Shown piece by piece: positions 39,743-56,372 of a stretch of 64,000 nucleotides of DNA. A program made the translations under genes and the position numbers. The stretch's first letter is position 1. Each line of letters opens with the position of its first letter. Below the pieces are notes generated by a model. That model saw nothing but the letters and a program-made list of their open reading frames with translations, ran no database searches and was not told where the DNA came from. The stretch comes from Caenorhabditis elegans (Eukaryota > Nematoda > Chromadorea > Rhabditida > Rhabditidae), in assembly GCF_000002985.6 (NCBI RefSeq), contig NC_003280.10, positions 5,080,501-5,144,500 of the forward strand. The letters run 5' to 3'.

Positions 39743-42700
39743 TTAAAATATTTTTGATATTATTAAAAATATTTTTCGTTTTGATTTCAAGCTTCTTTCA
39801 AAAAAATATAACTCGATTTTGGACAAGATGTTGCCTCTAAAAGTTTGGTGTACTTTAGAGGTAGACAACTGTCGTTAACAAGTTTTGAGTGTTCATTTTG
39901 AGAACTTAACTTAGAAATTTTTGTTGAACTTTTATTTGATTTTTTCATACTTCCAACCTATTTTGATCTTCTGTTTCTCAATTAAAAACGTCACACAAAA
40001 ATTAGCGAACAACTCAATTTAAAAACACAACTAAATTAGCCAGACTAAAACTTAAACCTTTCTTTTTTCCGAGTTCCAAAACAAATGAGGTCAAATAAGG
40101 AAATGAGTTTCAATTTGCAAATTTGAAAAAAAAGAGCAAAAGTAGTATAAAAAAACACAAAAGATAAGTTCTGAGTTTAAATTTCAAAGCTATAAATCAT
40201 CTTTTTCCAAATTTTCTAAATGTTTTTATTACACCAGTTTCTTTTTTTCCCTTTTATCTTCTCATTTCTCTCGAGGGTCCTTCCACTTGTCGGTGACTCG
40301 TCAAAATGTGATTATTCTTGTCAGATTGATGGTCAAAGTCGATCGATCATCATCATCAAACAAGCTGTGAACGAGGAGTTCTTCGCACTTTTGTGCTCTT
40401 TGTAGTTTTCGCAACTTTTTTCTCGAGGTGATAACTGATGACTAATAGACGACAGGTAGAAATTGAAAAATTATGTTTTTGAGCTTTAAATATGTGACTT
40501 TAAAATTTAAATTTTTTAAAAATAAATCTAAATTGAATTAAACGGAGTCAAACAAATTTTAACTCAGATGCAAAAACAGATCCGTTTTTTTTCCTGTTGA
40601 ACACCACGTACAAAGTTATTTTGGAAAATATCTGGAACTTCAGAAAACTTCAGAACTGTTTGGATTTCCCCCAATTTTTTGTTTGAAAAGTTACCTGTCG
40701 TGTAGAAATCTAGTAATCAAGCTTCTTATTCATTCAAAAATTGTTCAGAAAATAAATTGATTACTAAATATTATATCAATTTGTTACATATTTTAAGTTA
40801 ATTTTTAAGAATCTCACAGCATTTAATTTTTGTTTCAAGCTGCTTCTTCATACTTACAAAAGTTGAACTTTCTAGCTTTCCCTTATTCATTTAATCATTT
40901 AATTTGATAGCCACTCTCACTCCTGAACCCATTTCTCGAAAACCCAGTTCTGGAAAATCCAACTCAATCATTTAGAATTTGTCAGTCATCCTCCTCCCTC
41001 AAATCGGTTGACTCGCCTACTTGACAACTATAATCCGTATGTGAGGTGGGAAAATTGGCATTTTCCGAATCGCAGTCAGTATGTTTCCCTTTTTGTTTTT
41101 TTTTCTGTTCTCTTTGTCTTTCTTTTTTATACTTTCTTCTTCTGTTTTTTTTTCTATCATCATCTTTGCCGTGAGCCGTTCAACTTTAAAATAATGCGAT
41201 TTGCCGACAGAGCAGAGATTCGTGAATTCGTTCGGAACTCCTTTTGCTAATAAAGTCTGCTGGAACAACAATGCAATATCTAATCCAATTCAAAATTTAA
41301 TAAAATAATATTAGCACTTGACCCTTTCGTATTTCTAGTTTCTAGGTTTCTAGTTTACCTCTTCAAATTTGACTGCGGACCCTTGAATAGATTTTAATAA
41401 CTTCGAGGAATTGACATTCTAAGAAAAATATAAATTCTTTCACAGAATCTTGATTTACCAACAAAAAAATTCGAACCATAACTATATTAATAAATTTGAA
41501 AAATCTGACCTTTATAACTTATAATTTAATATCGGGATGATACAGTAACCCCAGAGTAGTGTGCAGCGGCGCGAAGCATTTGAAAAACTATGAGGCATGT
41601 TTTTTTCTGAAATTTGTCTGAAGCAAAATGGGCCCAAAAGTTTCAGTTTTTCCCGAAAAAATTTCTTAAACGTACTCAATTATTATCATGGCCCTAAAGT
41701 AAAAATTTGAAGTCTAGATTTTCAATTATCTCCTATTGGTAACTTTTTTTCTCAATATTTTTCAGTCGTTGCTACATACGTTTCCTATAAACCAGCCTCT
41801 AGGCCATTGTGCAATTTTCGATCTATCCCAATTGTTCCCAAATTTACTTCCTATCTTTCTTCTTCATTTTCTTCTTCAATAAAGAACAAATAATAAAGAA
41901 TATGACCTGGAAGATGTTTAAACCTTTCCTGCTTCTTCATTTTTTTCCTTCATCTCGCATTTCCTCTTCTATTCTTTTTTTTCCATAAAAGAAACAATTG
42001 GTTTGCATGTTGCTACACATTCCAAAAGAGACATTCCTCCTCTCTAATCGAGTCGGTTTTCCAAACCTGGTGGCAGAGAGCACCATCAATGTCTCTTTTC
42101 TGTGCTTAGACAAGAGAAAGAGCTAACTATTGCTCCACAAATTGCTCCGGTCTTTTTCTTTTTTTCATCATCGTTTCCTCTATCTTTTCCTCTCCATTTT
42201 TGCTCCTATTCTGACGACATCTCGACGGCACAAATCAAAGACAAAAACACTTGAAAACTAGAGAATCGAAAAACACGAACGCGGGGCAATACATTCATTT
42301 TTTCAAACTCATCGTACTAATTTTCGCCGTAGTTTGACCTACCTACCAGAAAAGAGAGCCGAGCCAATTTTGTCCGTGCGACTAATTCATTCGCATGCTA
42401 ATTGAAGACGACCACGCAATTCGCAAACAATTTGCAAAGTTTTGAAACATCCTCGACCTTTGCACAAAACGTTCTTTTTTCAAAATGCACGTCATAGTAT
42501 TTCAAAAAAAGTTATTTGAAACCGTTGAATAGTTTATGCAAAAATTAAATTTTCAACGACAAAAATTGCGATAGACAGGTAGACTTTCAGGCACTAGTGC
42601 CTACCAACCGCCTATATTTAGTTGTTTTTAACCAAAAACACGATAACTCTAAAAATCTACAACCATAAATCTCAATAGCCACGAGATCCACATGTTGCTC

Positions 42701-45700
42701 CAAAACAAACCATTTCCGAAAATCATTTTTTTAATGTTCCCAATATTAGAAATGGCTCACAAGAGCATGCAAAATATATTGCCAAATATATAGAGCCGTT
42801 GTTGTGTGTTGTTTCCATAAAACAGCATGTCCACACTCAATCTCTTGCTAAAATTATTAATGACTCGAATGGAGCCGCATGAATTTTTGAGAGAACATGT
42901 TTGATAGGAGTATATTGTGGTTTTTTATTTTAATGTTTGATTCTGTCTCACCTCACCTGAAACCTATTTCCGTGTTTTGTTGAATGAGAAAATTTCAAGA
43001 TTAAAAGCGATAAAATGTAATTTTTCTCAAAAGAAAACACCTTCCCATTCAATTCCAGATGTTGTTGAGCTGAAACAGATGCTCTTTAAATTGTTCCAGA
43101 ACATTTTTAAGATAAAAAAAAAAATAAAAAACCAAAAACATTTTTGCTGAGATTGGAATATTTCAGTTGTCTGTTAAATTCAAAGTTTCCGATTTTAATT
43201 TTTTTTATTTAATTTTCGAAAAATATTATTACAAGAAGTTGACTAGTTTGTAAAAAAAAAAGAAAACATGATAATATATTAGAATGTATAGCTTGAGTTG
43301 AACTCTTTTAGCAATAATAGATTGTTATCTGACAGCTGCTCATGTCTGACAAGCCATAAATGTCTAAATGATTATTTTTTGTTGCATTGTGAGTTGTCTC
43401 ATATTTCCATCACACATTGAATTTTTGTTCCTATGTTGAAAAAAGTTTTTTACTCACCAGGAGTAGATAACTAGACCGTAGCAGTCCTTGTATATACCAT
43501 CATATCAATCTACTTTTGCAGCTCACAATTAAAAGACATAGAAAAATAGATCACAAATAATGTTTCAATTAACGCTTATTTTAAAAAATTAAATAAAACC
43601 GAGAAATGTTGCACAGTTCATTGCCAAAAAGAGCAATTACCAAAACTGTAGCACGCCAAAAATTTTAAATTGGGGCACATCCCTGATACAGACACTATTT
43701 TTACTAATTTGTGCATCTTGACGTAGTGACTAGACACTTGGACATGAACCTTGAAAATTCAGGTCGATGGCACATTTAATTAATATCCCAATGGGTTGTT
43801 GGAGGGGGGTTATCGTTAAAATTTTTATATGTCGTCTTTTTTTGTTCTCCTCTTTTTTTTCATCCCATTTTTTTCTAGTACTCCCACAACAAGTAGTGAC
43901 GAAAAGAGCAAAGGGCATAACACACGTCCATTTTGGCTAATTTCAGGGTTTTCTTGTAAATGCCACACATTGTGTGATCCCAATGATTTTTATTGCGTGT
44001 AGGAGTTATATTGGAAAAGAGAAGGTGGGAGGACGGGGATAAAAAGGGAATTCTGTTTCCTGGTGACTACCAATTTGAAGAAATTCCAAGCGAGAGCATA
44101 CTCACTCATTTCATAATTCATTTGATTCCATTCCTCTTTTTTCCTCATTTCTCTTTTTGGGATAACTTTAGAAACTTTGACCTAGCAAGTACAAGATGTC
44201 ACCAAAAGCTTGTCTTGAACTTTTTCTCTGCAAAAACTTTCATGTGCTTTCTATTAGTCTGGAGTTTTGCTTGCAAATTTGTCGGCTAATTAGTGAATTT
44301 AGCTTTGTTCTGGTTCATTTATCACCGAATGAGAAAAACATTCAGTTACGTCTGAAAAAGTTGTCAAGGCTATTTTTTTAGGTTATTTTGAAGCAAGAAA
44401 GCTTATCATGTTCGTTGCGTTCAGTATTTGACTTTCGATCTGAATTGTTAAAAAATATTTAGTGTAGTATCAAATGATTAATTTAAAATGTAAACTTTTA
44501 GTACAAAACAAATTGAAGGTTACAATCACCTAGACTGAAACCCTACAATTACATATCCTCACTACTATTGGAGTCGGCATTTCTCAAATTCTAGAACTTT
44601 TCCGACTAAAACACAATTTCACATCATCTAGGCAGAAAATCGTTCGCTGTGTAAATTGTAAGTGGTAACTGAGGATGTCAATCTATTTTCCACCAATTGT
44701 ATCAACTAGAAATTCTACATTTTCTAAATTTGGTTTTTTGTTGAAAGTCTCGGAAAAAAATGCTCGCCAGTCTGACTGTAAATCGCCTGCCTCGGGATTG
44801 CCTGAGTATACCACCAGAGTACCTGAGTATGCTAGGATAAACAACTATAATTGTATATAGATGGTATCATAATATAACATATTTCTTACCAATATACTTT
44901 CAGATTCATTTTTTCAACAAGGTGCGCGCATATCTCTACAACAAATCACATATTTCGAAACGATACTTGGTAGTAGGCCGGCAAGCAGGTATGCAAGCTT
45001 GAGACAACCATGAAAATATGACTTCTGCCTACCATAAAAGGTTGTCTTGAGCATCATAATTTTAAAAACTGTCTTTGTGAGTATCAGCAGTCTGAGTGAT
45101 CATTTTCTAAGAAACAAACGGATTTCAAGACTGCCTAATCCTAGCTCGTAGGCACACGGTCATGCGTTTTTGAGCCTACACGAAAGGCTCAATTCTTCAT
45201 ATGTTACTTCCTAAGAATGTTAGCATTTTCCTATTCCCTAGCGAATCTTAGGACCACACAGAACAATATAATAATACATTCTTTCTAGTGGTCTCTGAAA
45301 ATCGTGGAATTCCCACGACTACCATTTGTTTATTACTTCTGTGCGAATTAGGTTCAGCTATCAAAGATCTAAGCGGAAAGATTGAGTGATCTTTCAGAAG
45401 CTAATAGAAAATGAACTAAATTAATTTTTTGAAACACTAGTCATTTAAGATGTATGCACGTTGAAATTTAAGATTTAAGATCAGATATAAAATGTAGTAA
45501 CATCCAAACAATTGTTGAGACCTCTATTCATTCAAGTTTACCCTCTGCCGTTAGCTCGGCAAAAGTACAGAAAACAAAGGGGCTACCTGTTTTTGGTATT
45601 GATCATAAATCTAGTTGACTCTAGGGTTCTTGGTATATCTAAAAATTCAAATATAATATTAAAAACTTGTCAAAGCTTTTCTTGTTCCTGCTTGACACTT

Positions 45701-48700
45701 CCTTATTTATCACACTATGAATATCCATAACTTTATGAATCCGACATTTTCTTCTATTTTTCTCTGTTCCCTTATAGAAAACGTTTGCTGCAGCATAGGT
45801 TTTCTAGTATGTATTACATAGTTGATAATATTTTATTTCCTTCAAAGACATGAACATCGTTTTTTGTTTAAATTCCATCATTGATTGTTTGAACTGATCA
45901 CCAAATCATTGAAATTAGAAAGACAGATTCTTTTATATCAATTCCTAAATTCAAAGTTAAATTATAGTAGGTAGGCACACGTCAGGTACGAACGCCTGAA
46001 AGCGCACCTGCCTATCATGAAAACCGTATGATAACCTATTTGTAGTTCTAACTGCACTTTGACCAATACTTTTAACAGCCCTTCCTAATGGGATTTTGAG
46101 ATTGAGAGAAGTGAAAACAAAGCAGTGAGAAAAAAGCGTTTATTCGTTCTTCTCATTACTCGATTACATAGCCGGCTGTCCCATCCCGGGGGACAATTCG
46201 CCCGGTAATGTTGCCACTACTACACGCACACTTTTCCACTCTCGAAACGAGCACAAATTTCCCAATTTTCTCCACGTTTTCATCCGAGCATGTGTGTCTA
46301 TTTCTATTCAAACGATGCCTCATTTACACAATCACAGCTATTTGAATTTTTTTTTCGTGTTTTTCGATCATTTTTGAGCTTGTAAACATTGTGAGCATGT
46401 TCTTAGCATACCTTGCAGAAAAATATATCACTTACAGAAAAAGTTAGATAACAGCTGGTGAACGTACATTGTAATTTGCGTATTTAAATTAGATAATTAA
46501 TTGATAATTGAATTGAAGAAATAACGAAAATCTTGATACATAGTTAACACTTTGAAATAAGGCAGGCACTTTTGTGCCTATCAGATTTTGTTTTTGCGTA
46601 TCACCCACGGACTTAACGTTCTAAGTCTGTACTGATAAATATTTATTAATGGAAGAAAAGGCAAACTAAAAACAAAATCGTCGTTCGTTTTACCACCTAT
46701 AATTTTTTGAAATTCATTTATATTCAAGGTTCATAGTTCAGAGGATCCTCAAATGTTGAAAAACATTTTTTTCCAAAAATCAAAACCTCCGCTATCACAT
46801 ACTAAAAATATGCTGATGTAAAGTTATCAATCATCATCATGAATCCTAGAATTTAAAAATTCAAAACACTGATCTACTCACGTATTCTGAGGTCTTCTTC
46901 TCTTCAAAAAAAAAACCTTCAATAATACTGAACGTTCAAGTTCACATCGCCATGCTTATTTGCTGTGTCGCGCACTCCAATTTCTAGACGCCTTCCCACT
47001 AAAAATAAGAGTGGAGTGAGAGAATGAACGATGAAAATTATTCCGGTGAAAGAACCTTGTGTTGCAAAGCGGAACCAAACAAAAAATAGAACTTCTTAAA
47101 TAGAAAAAGTTCTTTAACGATTGATTGCAACGTCATCATAAGCGTCGTGTGCTCTCACCGTGCTCCTCTTTTTTCTCTAATTCCAGAATGTGATGGAAAG
47201 ACGACCTCATTCACTTTTTCGCCTTCTTTTCTACTCTTACTGCTCATTTTTTAGTTTGACTAAATGCATGCGCTGGTTTTTGAGTCAAATTTCAGAATAA
47301 CTTCCGTTTCCTTTTCTCAATAAGATATATCTAATATAGAAGTCCAAAAAAAATTTAGTTATACGTCAATTATTAATAGAACTTGTTATAATTTTGGATT
47401 ATATTACAAAAAACCATACTAAGGCTGTAATATTTACCCAAGATCAATGGAATATTTTCTCATTGCCACAAAAAATCACAAGCCCCGAAATACTGTCGAA
47501 AACATTTTATTAGCATGCAAGATATTTTATGGATATTTTTTTGCAAGTATTTCTGCAATACTTCCAACCAAAAATGGTTGCCTTCGTGCCTGTCATTCTG
47601 CCTTTTGAAGATCCCCTGTAATTCTATTTGAGTTTTTTCTTCTATTTTTTGTAAAAATTTCAAATTTTGAAACACGTGCCCTTTCCCTGTAAAACTCTAA
47701 ATTTAGCTTTGATCTAGTAAGTAGAAAAATTAGTCGATAAAATAATTTAAGGAAACTGTGTTGGTTCTGAAAACGGATTTCAATGTTTTAAAATTTTTTT
47801 CCGGGAATATCAATAATTTTCTATATCACTAAACGTCATATATTCGTTCAATTTAACTTTAATTTTTTTCAAACCCTTTTTGCTCTTGCCATTTAGTTAA
47901 AATAAATTTTACTGTAATTTTCAAAGTAGAAATTTGATTGGCACACTAATACAGGAAATGCGATTACATTCCTGAATTATTAGGGTTTTATTTTCCTTGA
48001 AACTATTTAAAATGTTCATTTTTGTTCCACAATTTCTTCCCATGCTCCGTCCAAATATTTAAGTTGTTTTTGGTTTGTTACTTTTGTCCTCCCGACCGCT
48101 TTTCGGTTACGGATTATAATCGAGTCGGACATAACCCTTCCTTCTTTGCTTTCTTGAACACTTCTTCTCATTTTTGGTTTTTATTTATAAACTTTCTTTC
48201 GTCATGATCATCTAAACATGTCATACACAGAAAGAGCACACCAAGGGCAGGGTTAATCATTAATTTCTTGGAATTCTTCAGCTATTTTGGTTGGAAAATG
48301 AAAGTTGAAAATGTTTGTGCCGCTTCAGATTTTTAGAACTTTAGTTTTCCCTAGAATTTCCATGTTTCCCACGAGGGACACAAGGCATTAGTTATTATTT
48401 TCACTTTCCGTGCTCTGTGTGGAGATTTGTCTTTGAATGTACTTAACGGGTTCACTTTTTGAGGCCAACTTTTTTCCCGTTTTCGATGAGAAATTTAAAA
48501 ATTTACATTAGGAAAACTCTCTTACTTCGGGCCCAAGAATAAGGTGGATCAACGTTTGGTAAGAAAGTTTTGCTATACTTGGGTTTGCCTGAGTTTTGCC
48601 AACTTTTCATCCAGGTTAACGAAGACAAAAAAAACATTAGAACATACGATTAGGTTAATACATCTGAGTTTTTTCAATTTTCCAAACCATCTGGATGAGA

Positions 48701-49155
48701 CTCCTTTTTAATATATTCAAAATTATTAGTCCATAACAAAAAGTGCGAAGTAACCTAAAAAAAACACTTAAAAACTCAAATGTAGAGACCAACAAAAAGT
48801 TTCCAGCAGAGTCCCGTGCCATGTGATTCAAAATGCCAAAACAACCTATTTTCGGTAGTTCTTTCAGGTTGCTAAATGTTCCAAGAAGTTCACCAGAAAG
48901 ATAAAAATTGGAAGATTTTTCTGTAGAAAATTATATTTTGTAGAAATGTAATTACTTTTCGACAAATAAAAAAGTCGTACTTTCTTTTTAACTTTTCCAC
49001 CTGATTATTTTTTTTTCGAAAGCTCATGGTAACTTAAAGGTATCAAAATTAAAGAATACCAAACTATTGAAAAAGTTGACACATTTTTGATTAAACACAA
49101 GACAACAAAATCTAATGAGCAGTGGATGTGCAGAATTGAAAAAGGTATCTGTCAA

Positions 49156-49198
49156 AAAATATAATAATGACTCTTTTGTGGAGTCATTATTATATTTT
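49156..49198. repeat. Perfect 18-bp hairpin
   Basis: AAAATATAATAATGACTC (49156-49173), loop TTTTGTG, then the exact reverse complement GAGTCATTATTATATTTT (49181-49198). It could be a transcribed small-RNA hairpin, a MITE remnant or a chance A/T palindrome. Flanking context gives no gene. Confidence 0.85.
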
Positions 49199-49775
49199 AT
49201 ATTCAATTGTTCATGTCAATAAACCTATATATATCAGAATGACTCTTATTCCTTTATTTTAATATTATAACAGTAATCCCTAAACATAATTGTTTCCCTA
49301 ATAAATGACATAATTCAATGATGCGTCATGATAAAAGTTGCCCTAATGTCTAGTCATTGGTTCCCATTTTTATTTTTCTTATTCAATTTCCCCACTGAAA
49401 CCTGTCAATTATACATGTTCCGTCTATAGAACCCTTCACTTTTTCCAATTCATTTCCTCAATTTGACATCACCCGGAAGCCTAAATCTTCCAAAATCTCT
49501 AAAATTGGAGCAAACGAAAGTCGTGAAGATTTAGAAGACGTCAGGCATGTGTGGCTTCTATTTATATTCTATTTACTGTCGACCTCTTCCTTGAAAATCT
49601 GTTTAAAAGTTGGCGTCTCTTTCTAACCAGTTTATCGTTTGGTTGGTTAACGTCTCCTCCGGAAAATTTGCTCGAACTTTTGTCTTTACTCCTTTTTTGT
49701 TGTTCTGACGCATCTGTTCACCCCATCTCAAAGCTTCTCGCTTACCGCCTTTAATTCAATGGTCTCCGGATTCGC

Positions 49776-52715
<2,940 letters not shown>

Positions 52716-53101
52716 CGCAGCGGATATAATAAGCTTTTCTAAATTCAATTGTATTTTCTTTGCCAAACAAGTTGGAACCAACGTCATTTTTTCTATGTAC
52801 TTTTACTTTGAATTCTTTCATTCGAACGGGTTAACTCAATTCTTGTCCTTGTACGATCTGTTTTTCCAATTTTTAATTGTTTTTGTTATTTCACTCATTT
52901 TTCAGCCGGGCTTGAACAATTTTCAAAACCAAACATTTCAATAATTGTGACTAAAAAATAAATTCTTCATTTTCTTTTTTTTTATTACATATATCATTTT
53001 GAAAGCAGCGCTCAAATTCTTCTTCTTTCAAACAGGTGATTATTTTCAGAATGTCGAGTTGTTGAGAATATCTCGCTTTTTTTCACATTTCAACCCAACA
53101 A

Positions 53102-53596
53102 TTATGCCCCATACTCCTCAATTTGGCGCTGATTTGCGACAAGCTCCACCCTAAGAATCACACTTTCAACGGAAACTTTCATTTCAAGAGCGCTACCGAT
53201 GTAAACCAGAGTTCGTGCAGCTGCAATTGAAATTCTGGGCTCTGAAAAATCCAATTACTGATGGAGCCACAGAGGCACTGGCGCCGTATTTCTTTTAGCT
53301 TTTCCGTGATTTTGTGAGTTTCTGCTAGCTGTAAATTAAGAACTTTCATTTTTTGTCTTGCTTGATTTTCTAGATTCCTGAGCAAACAACTTCAGAATTA
53401 TTAGGTAGATAATCCCTGAAGGTTTAAAATAGTTTGAAATGTCTCGGACTTTGTTCAAACTTCAAGAGATCGATAAATCAGCAACGTCAGCTACATCCTT
53501 CACAGTTACTTGGAGATTCCCCTCAGAGAAATAATGGACATTGCCAACGAGAAAGTGCGTGTTTAACCGTAAGATCACTCGCAGCTCAGCAAGCAT
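53102..53596 (-). pseudogene. Possible decayed gene or unresolved small gene
   Basis: Three stretches look coding on the minus strand. (1) 53596-53462: MLAELRVILRLNTHFLVG...VTVKDVADVADLSIS, then a stop. (2) about 53330-53270: LAETHKITEKLKEIRR after a TTACAG acceptor. (3) 53241-53102: a TTTTTCAG acceptor, then ALEMKVSVESVILRVELVAN to a stop. Amino-acid composition is natural, but the pieces do not join in phase. A decayed copy is the simplest reading; a small gene with exons I could not place is the alternative. No family was identified. Confidence 0.3.
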
Positions 53597-54904
53597 ATGC
53601 ATTCATTTTCTAATATAATTGCTGAAATCTTTCTAAATTTGTTCAAAATTCACTAGACGAGCAATTCGACATTTAGCTAGACAGCTTAAGTAAGCAATTA
53701 TTATAATTCTCAGTACGCACTTGTAAATGCAACAGAAATTTCTTACATCACGATATTCTGAAATATTTTTTTACAAAATTTTCTCATATTTTTGGTAATG
53801 AGATTTGGTACTTTTTCGTGAGAGACTTGATCACATATCTTCTAATTATTTTTGAATTATTAGTCACCTTGCATGCGTTCAAAAGTTAAACATTTTCACT
53901 GTAGGCTTCCGCACAAAAAAAATCAAAATTGTTTGTCTTGAAAAGATCAGGAAAATTGATAGTTCCTAACAAAATAAATATAGAAAGTTCAAGCTAGCTC
54001 AATTTTATTTCCTTATTATTGGGAGTAAATATGTTTTTGTCGTCTAAAACAGTTACGCGTTCTGGTTAAGCTTTCCTCGTAGAAACACAATTGTTTGACT
54101 GCGTATATTAGACAACTGAAGATAGGTAGGTACGCAGGCAAGGAGGCTTTAAGACTCTTTAGCTATGCCCGGCTATGATGAATATTGTGTTTTTTTCAAT
54201 TTCAAAGTGCATGTAGTTTGAAGAATCAAATTATGTTTTCTACGCATTTTATGAATTACATATGGCGTAATTTTGTATTCCCTATTTTTTTTTGCTCAAA
54301 AATCCAGATCGCTGCGGCTAAACTTGAGTCAAATTATAGTAAAGAAGCATACCTAAACAGACGGAAATTGTCTGATATATGTTCATACATTATATCAAAA
54401 CAATGAAGACAAATCGCGCGTTTGACGAAGGAAAAATACAAATGATATAGATGTCTAGTCTAAAAGCTCACAACTTTCGTCATTACTTTTTGTTATAAAA
54501 ACTCTCCGAGTGGTTGATAAGAGCTCATGGCATAATAGGCAAATACATACTTGCCTGAATCGAACCTGCCTACCTAAGTGCCTACCAATTGCCTTCCTCA
54601 CTTTTGTGTGAAGTCGTGTCTTATTTCAATCAAATTTATTCAAAACTTTTTTTTTTTGCAAACGAAACAGGTTTAATTAGTGAAAGGCTCGACATTTTGT
54701 GATTTGTCTTCTCTGATCCTTATGAGAAAAAAAATTGCCAGACCATGGGAACTGAAAATTTCGACGAAGAAAAAAAGTGTTTCAAGAATATGGCTCTCCA
54801 CAATTATTTTTCCGAGACGACTTCTGACGCAGGCTTTTCATAGCAAACGCCACCAACATTTTTCGATTAATTTTTCGTTGGTGTGGTTGCAAATCACATT
54901 TTTC

Positions 54905-54935
54905 CACACACACACACACACACAAACATACACAC
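54905..54935. repeat. CA microsatellite
   Basis: An uninterrupted CA run from 54905 to about 54923, then imperfect CA-rich sequence to 54935. Confidence 0.9.
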
Positions 54936-56372
54936 TTGCTCAGCTCTCTTCAAGGTTTTCTCTTGTCTTTTGCTTTTTTTCTTAAAAAACGCTCCTCTCT
55001 GGAAAATAGACTGATGACGATTAAAAAATTTCGTGTACTTTTTGGATAGCTTTAAAGTTTCTTTCTAGACTCTATCAAAGAACTTTCTAGGTATAAATTA
55101 TATAGAGTGATTAAAAGCTATTCAAAAGGTTACTTACTTTTCATCAAGTCTCCGAGTCGTTTCTTGAATGTCTTTTTAACATGATTCTAACCAGTGTTAT
55201 TCGCTTTTTTTCTTATTTTGAAATGACGTTCCACGAATATGAAAATACCTTTTTGGTTTAAAAATACTTCAGAAATGATTTTGGTTTTCTGCCTGTTAGT
55301 AAAAATTTATTTTTCAGTTAGTTTTAAACACTTATTTTCCGTAAAGTTTTCTGTGAATTCCACCTGAAAATATTTATTAAATAAAAATTAATATCAAACC
55401 TTTCTCACAATCAGTTGGGATAAAAATTGACCACTGTTTTATATTTCTAAAATGACATTACAATAATCGAAACTCAAATTAAAACTCTCTCTTATTCGTA
55501 GACAAGTTTGGTTAATGTGCTACTGATAATTTTTTCACAAGATCTTTCAAATTGTACCATTAATATTTTCTATTCTGGCTCCGCCCGTTTTCATTCAGGA
55601 AGTACAAAATCTGAAATGCCAAAATAATAATTTTATTTGAAATAGTTTTAAGCAGAGACGCGTGGCGATTGCAATTTCTTGACTGTAAGTTAGTTGTCGA
55701 AAGTTTGAATTTCCAAACATTTAGCATTTTTATAGTTCTAAAAAATTTAAAGCAAATAGTGTGATAGATGTCTAGGGCATAACTATGTTAGTTTCAAGGA
55801 ATTTACGGATCATTTACAAAAAAAAAACATTTATCAACTTTCGAATTGTAAAGAAATTACAAATTTTCTGTGAAGTTTCCCATTTTTCCGTCATGTTTTC
55901 TATTTTAATAAACCTAAAATTGAAAGCAAAACTCAAAGGTTAATGAACTTGAAATCCAGAATCAATTGGCTTAATTTGTTTGATGACGTTGAGTCTGTGC
56001 ACCTTTTTGTTCCTGTTGCCTGGGCAATGATTCCTTTGTTTTTGGCCTCCCACCCTCACATGTCCTATGCTCATTCACACACATACATACTCTATCACGT
56101 TTCATTCAAATTTTTTTCTTTTTTTCTGACTACTCTCAAATCATCAACCTACTATTAACTACAGAGCCAAACTTTTAGCTTTACTCATTTTATTTGGCTT
56201 ACTTCACAACTATATTTTTTGTTTTCAGTTAATTAGAAAATTCTTCTCTAGAGGAAATCACGACCGTCGTCAAAACAAGAGATATGATATCTTCTTTGCC
56301 TTATTTTACCCAGATACTCATTTTATTTTTCTTCACCATCTGTTCAAAAACTAATTTTTTTTCAGTTTAAAT

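Larger units (their letters stand above)
37777..49775. other. 12-kb region without a convincing gene
   Basis: Open frames here are short, lack splice partners and resemble no family I know. Contents: a C/T-rich run near 38450-38660, an inverted-repeat fragment at 39693, pyrimidine tracts at 41090-41160 and 42150-42200, a GC-rich patch (CCCATCCCGGGGGACAATTCGCCCGG, 46190-46215), several GTAGGCAGGC-type repeats, and a perfect hairpin at 49156. It may be the upstream regulatory region of the channel gene or hold noncoding RNAs that I cannot recognise by eye. Confidence 0.5.
52716..56372. other. 3.6-kb gap after the channel gene
   Basis: Mostly A/T-rich. Contains AATAAA-like sites after the channel stop, a decayed coding region at 53102-53596, GTAGGC-type repeats near 54127 and 54551, and a CA microsatellite at 54905. 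No intact gene. Confidence 0.45.

Noticed and set aside
41008-41250. Plus-strand frame with LLDNYNPYVRW, resembling the N-terminus of Cys-loop receptors
   Set aside because: An in-frame stop lies just upstream, no acceptor precedes it, and the rest of the frame is poly-pyrimidine translation. The true channel gene starts about 9 kb downstream with a different N-terminus.
43993-44380. Overlapping plus-strand frames of 98 and 61 codons
   Set aside because: No conserved motif, no splice borders and the two frames overlap one another; considered chance.
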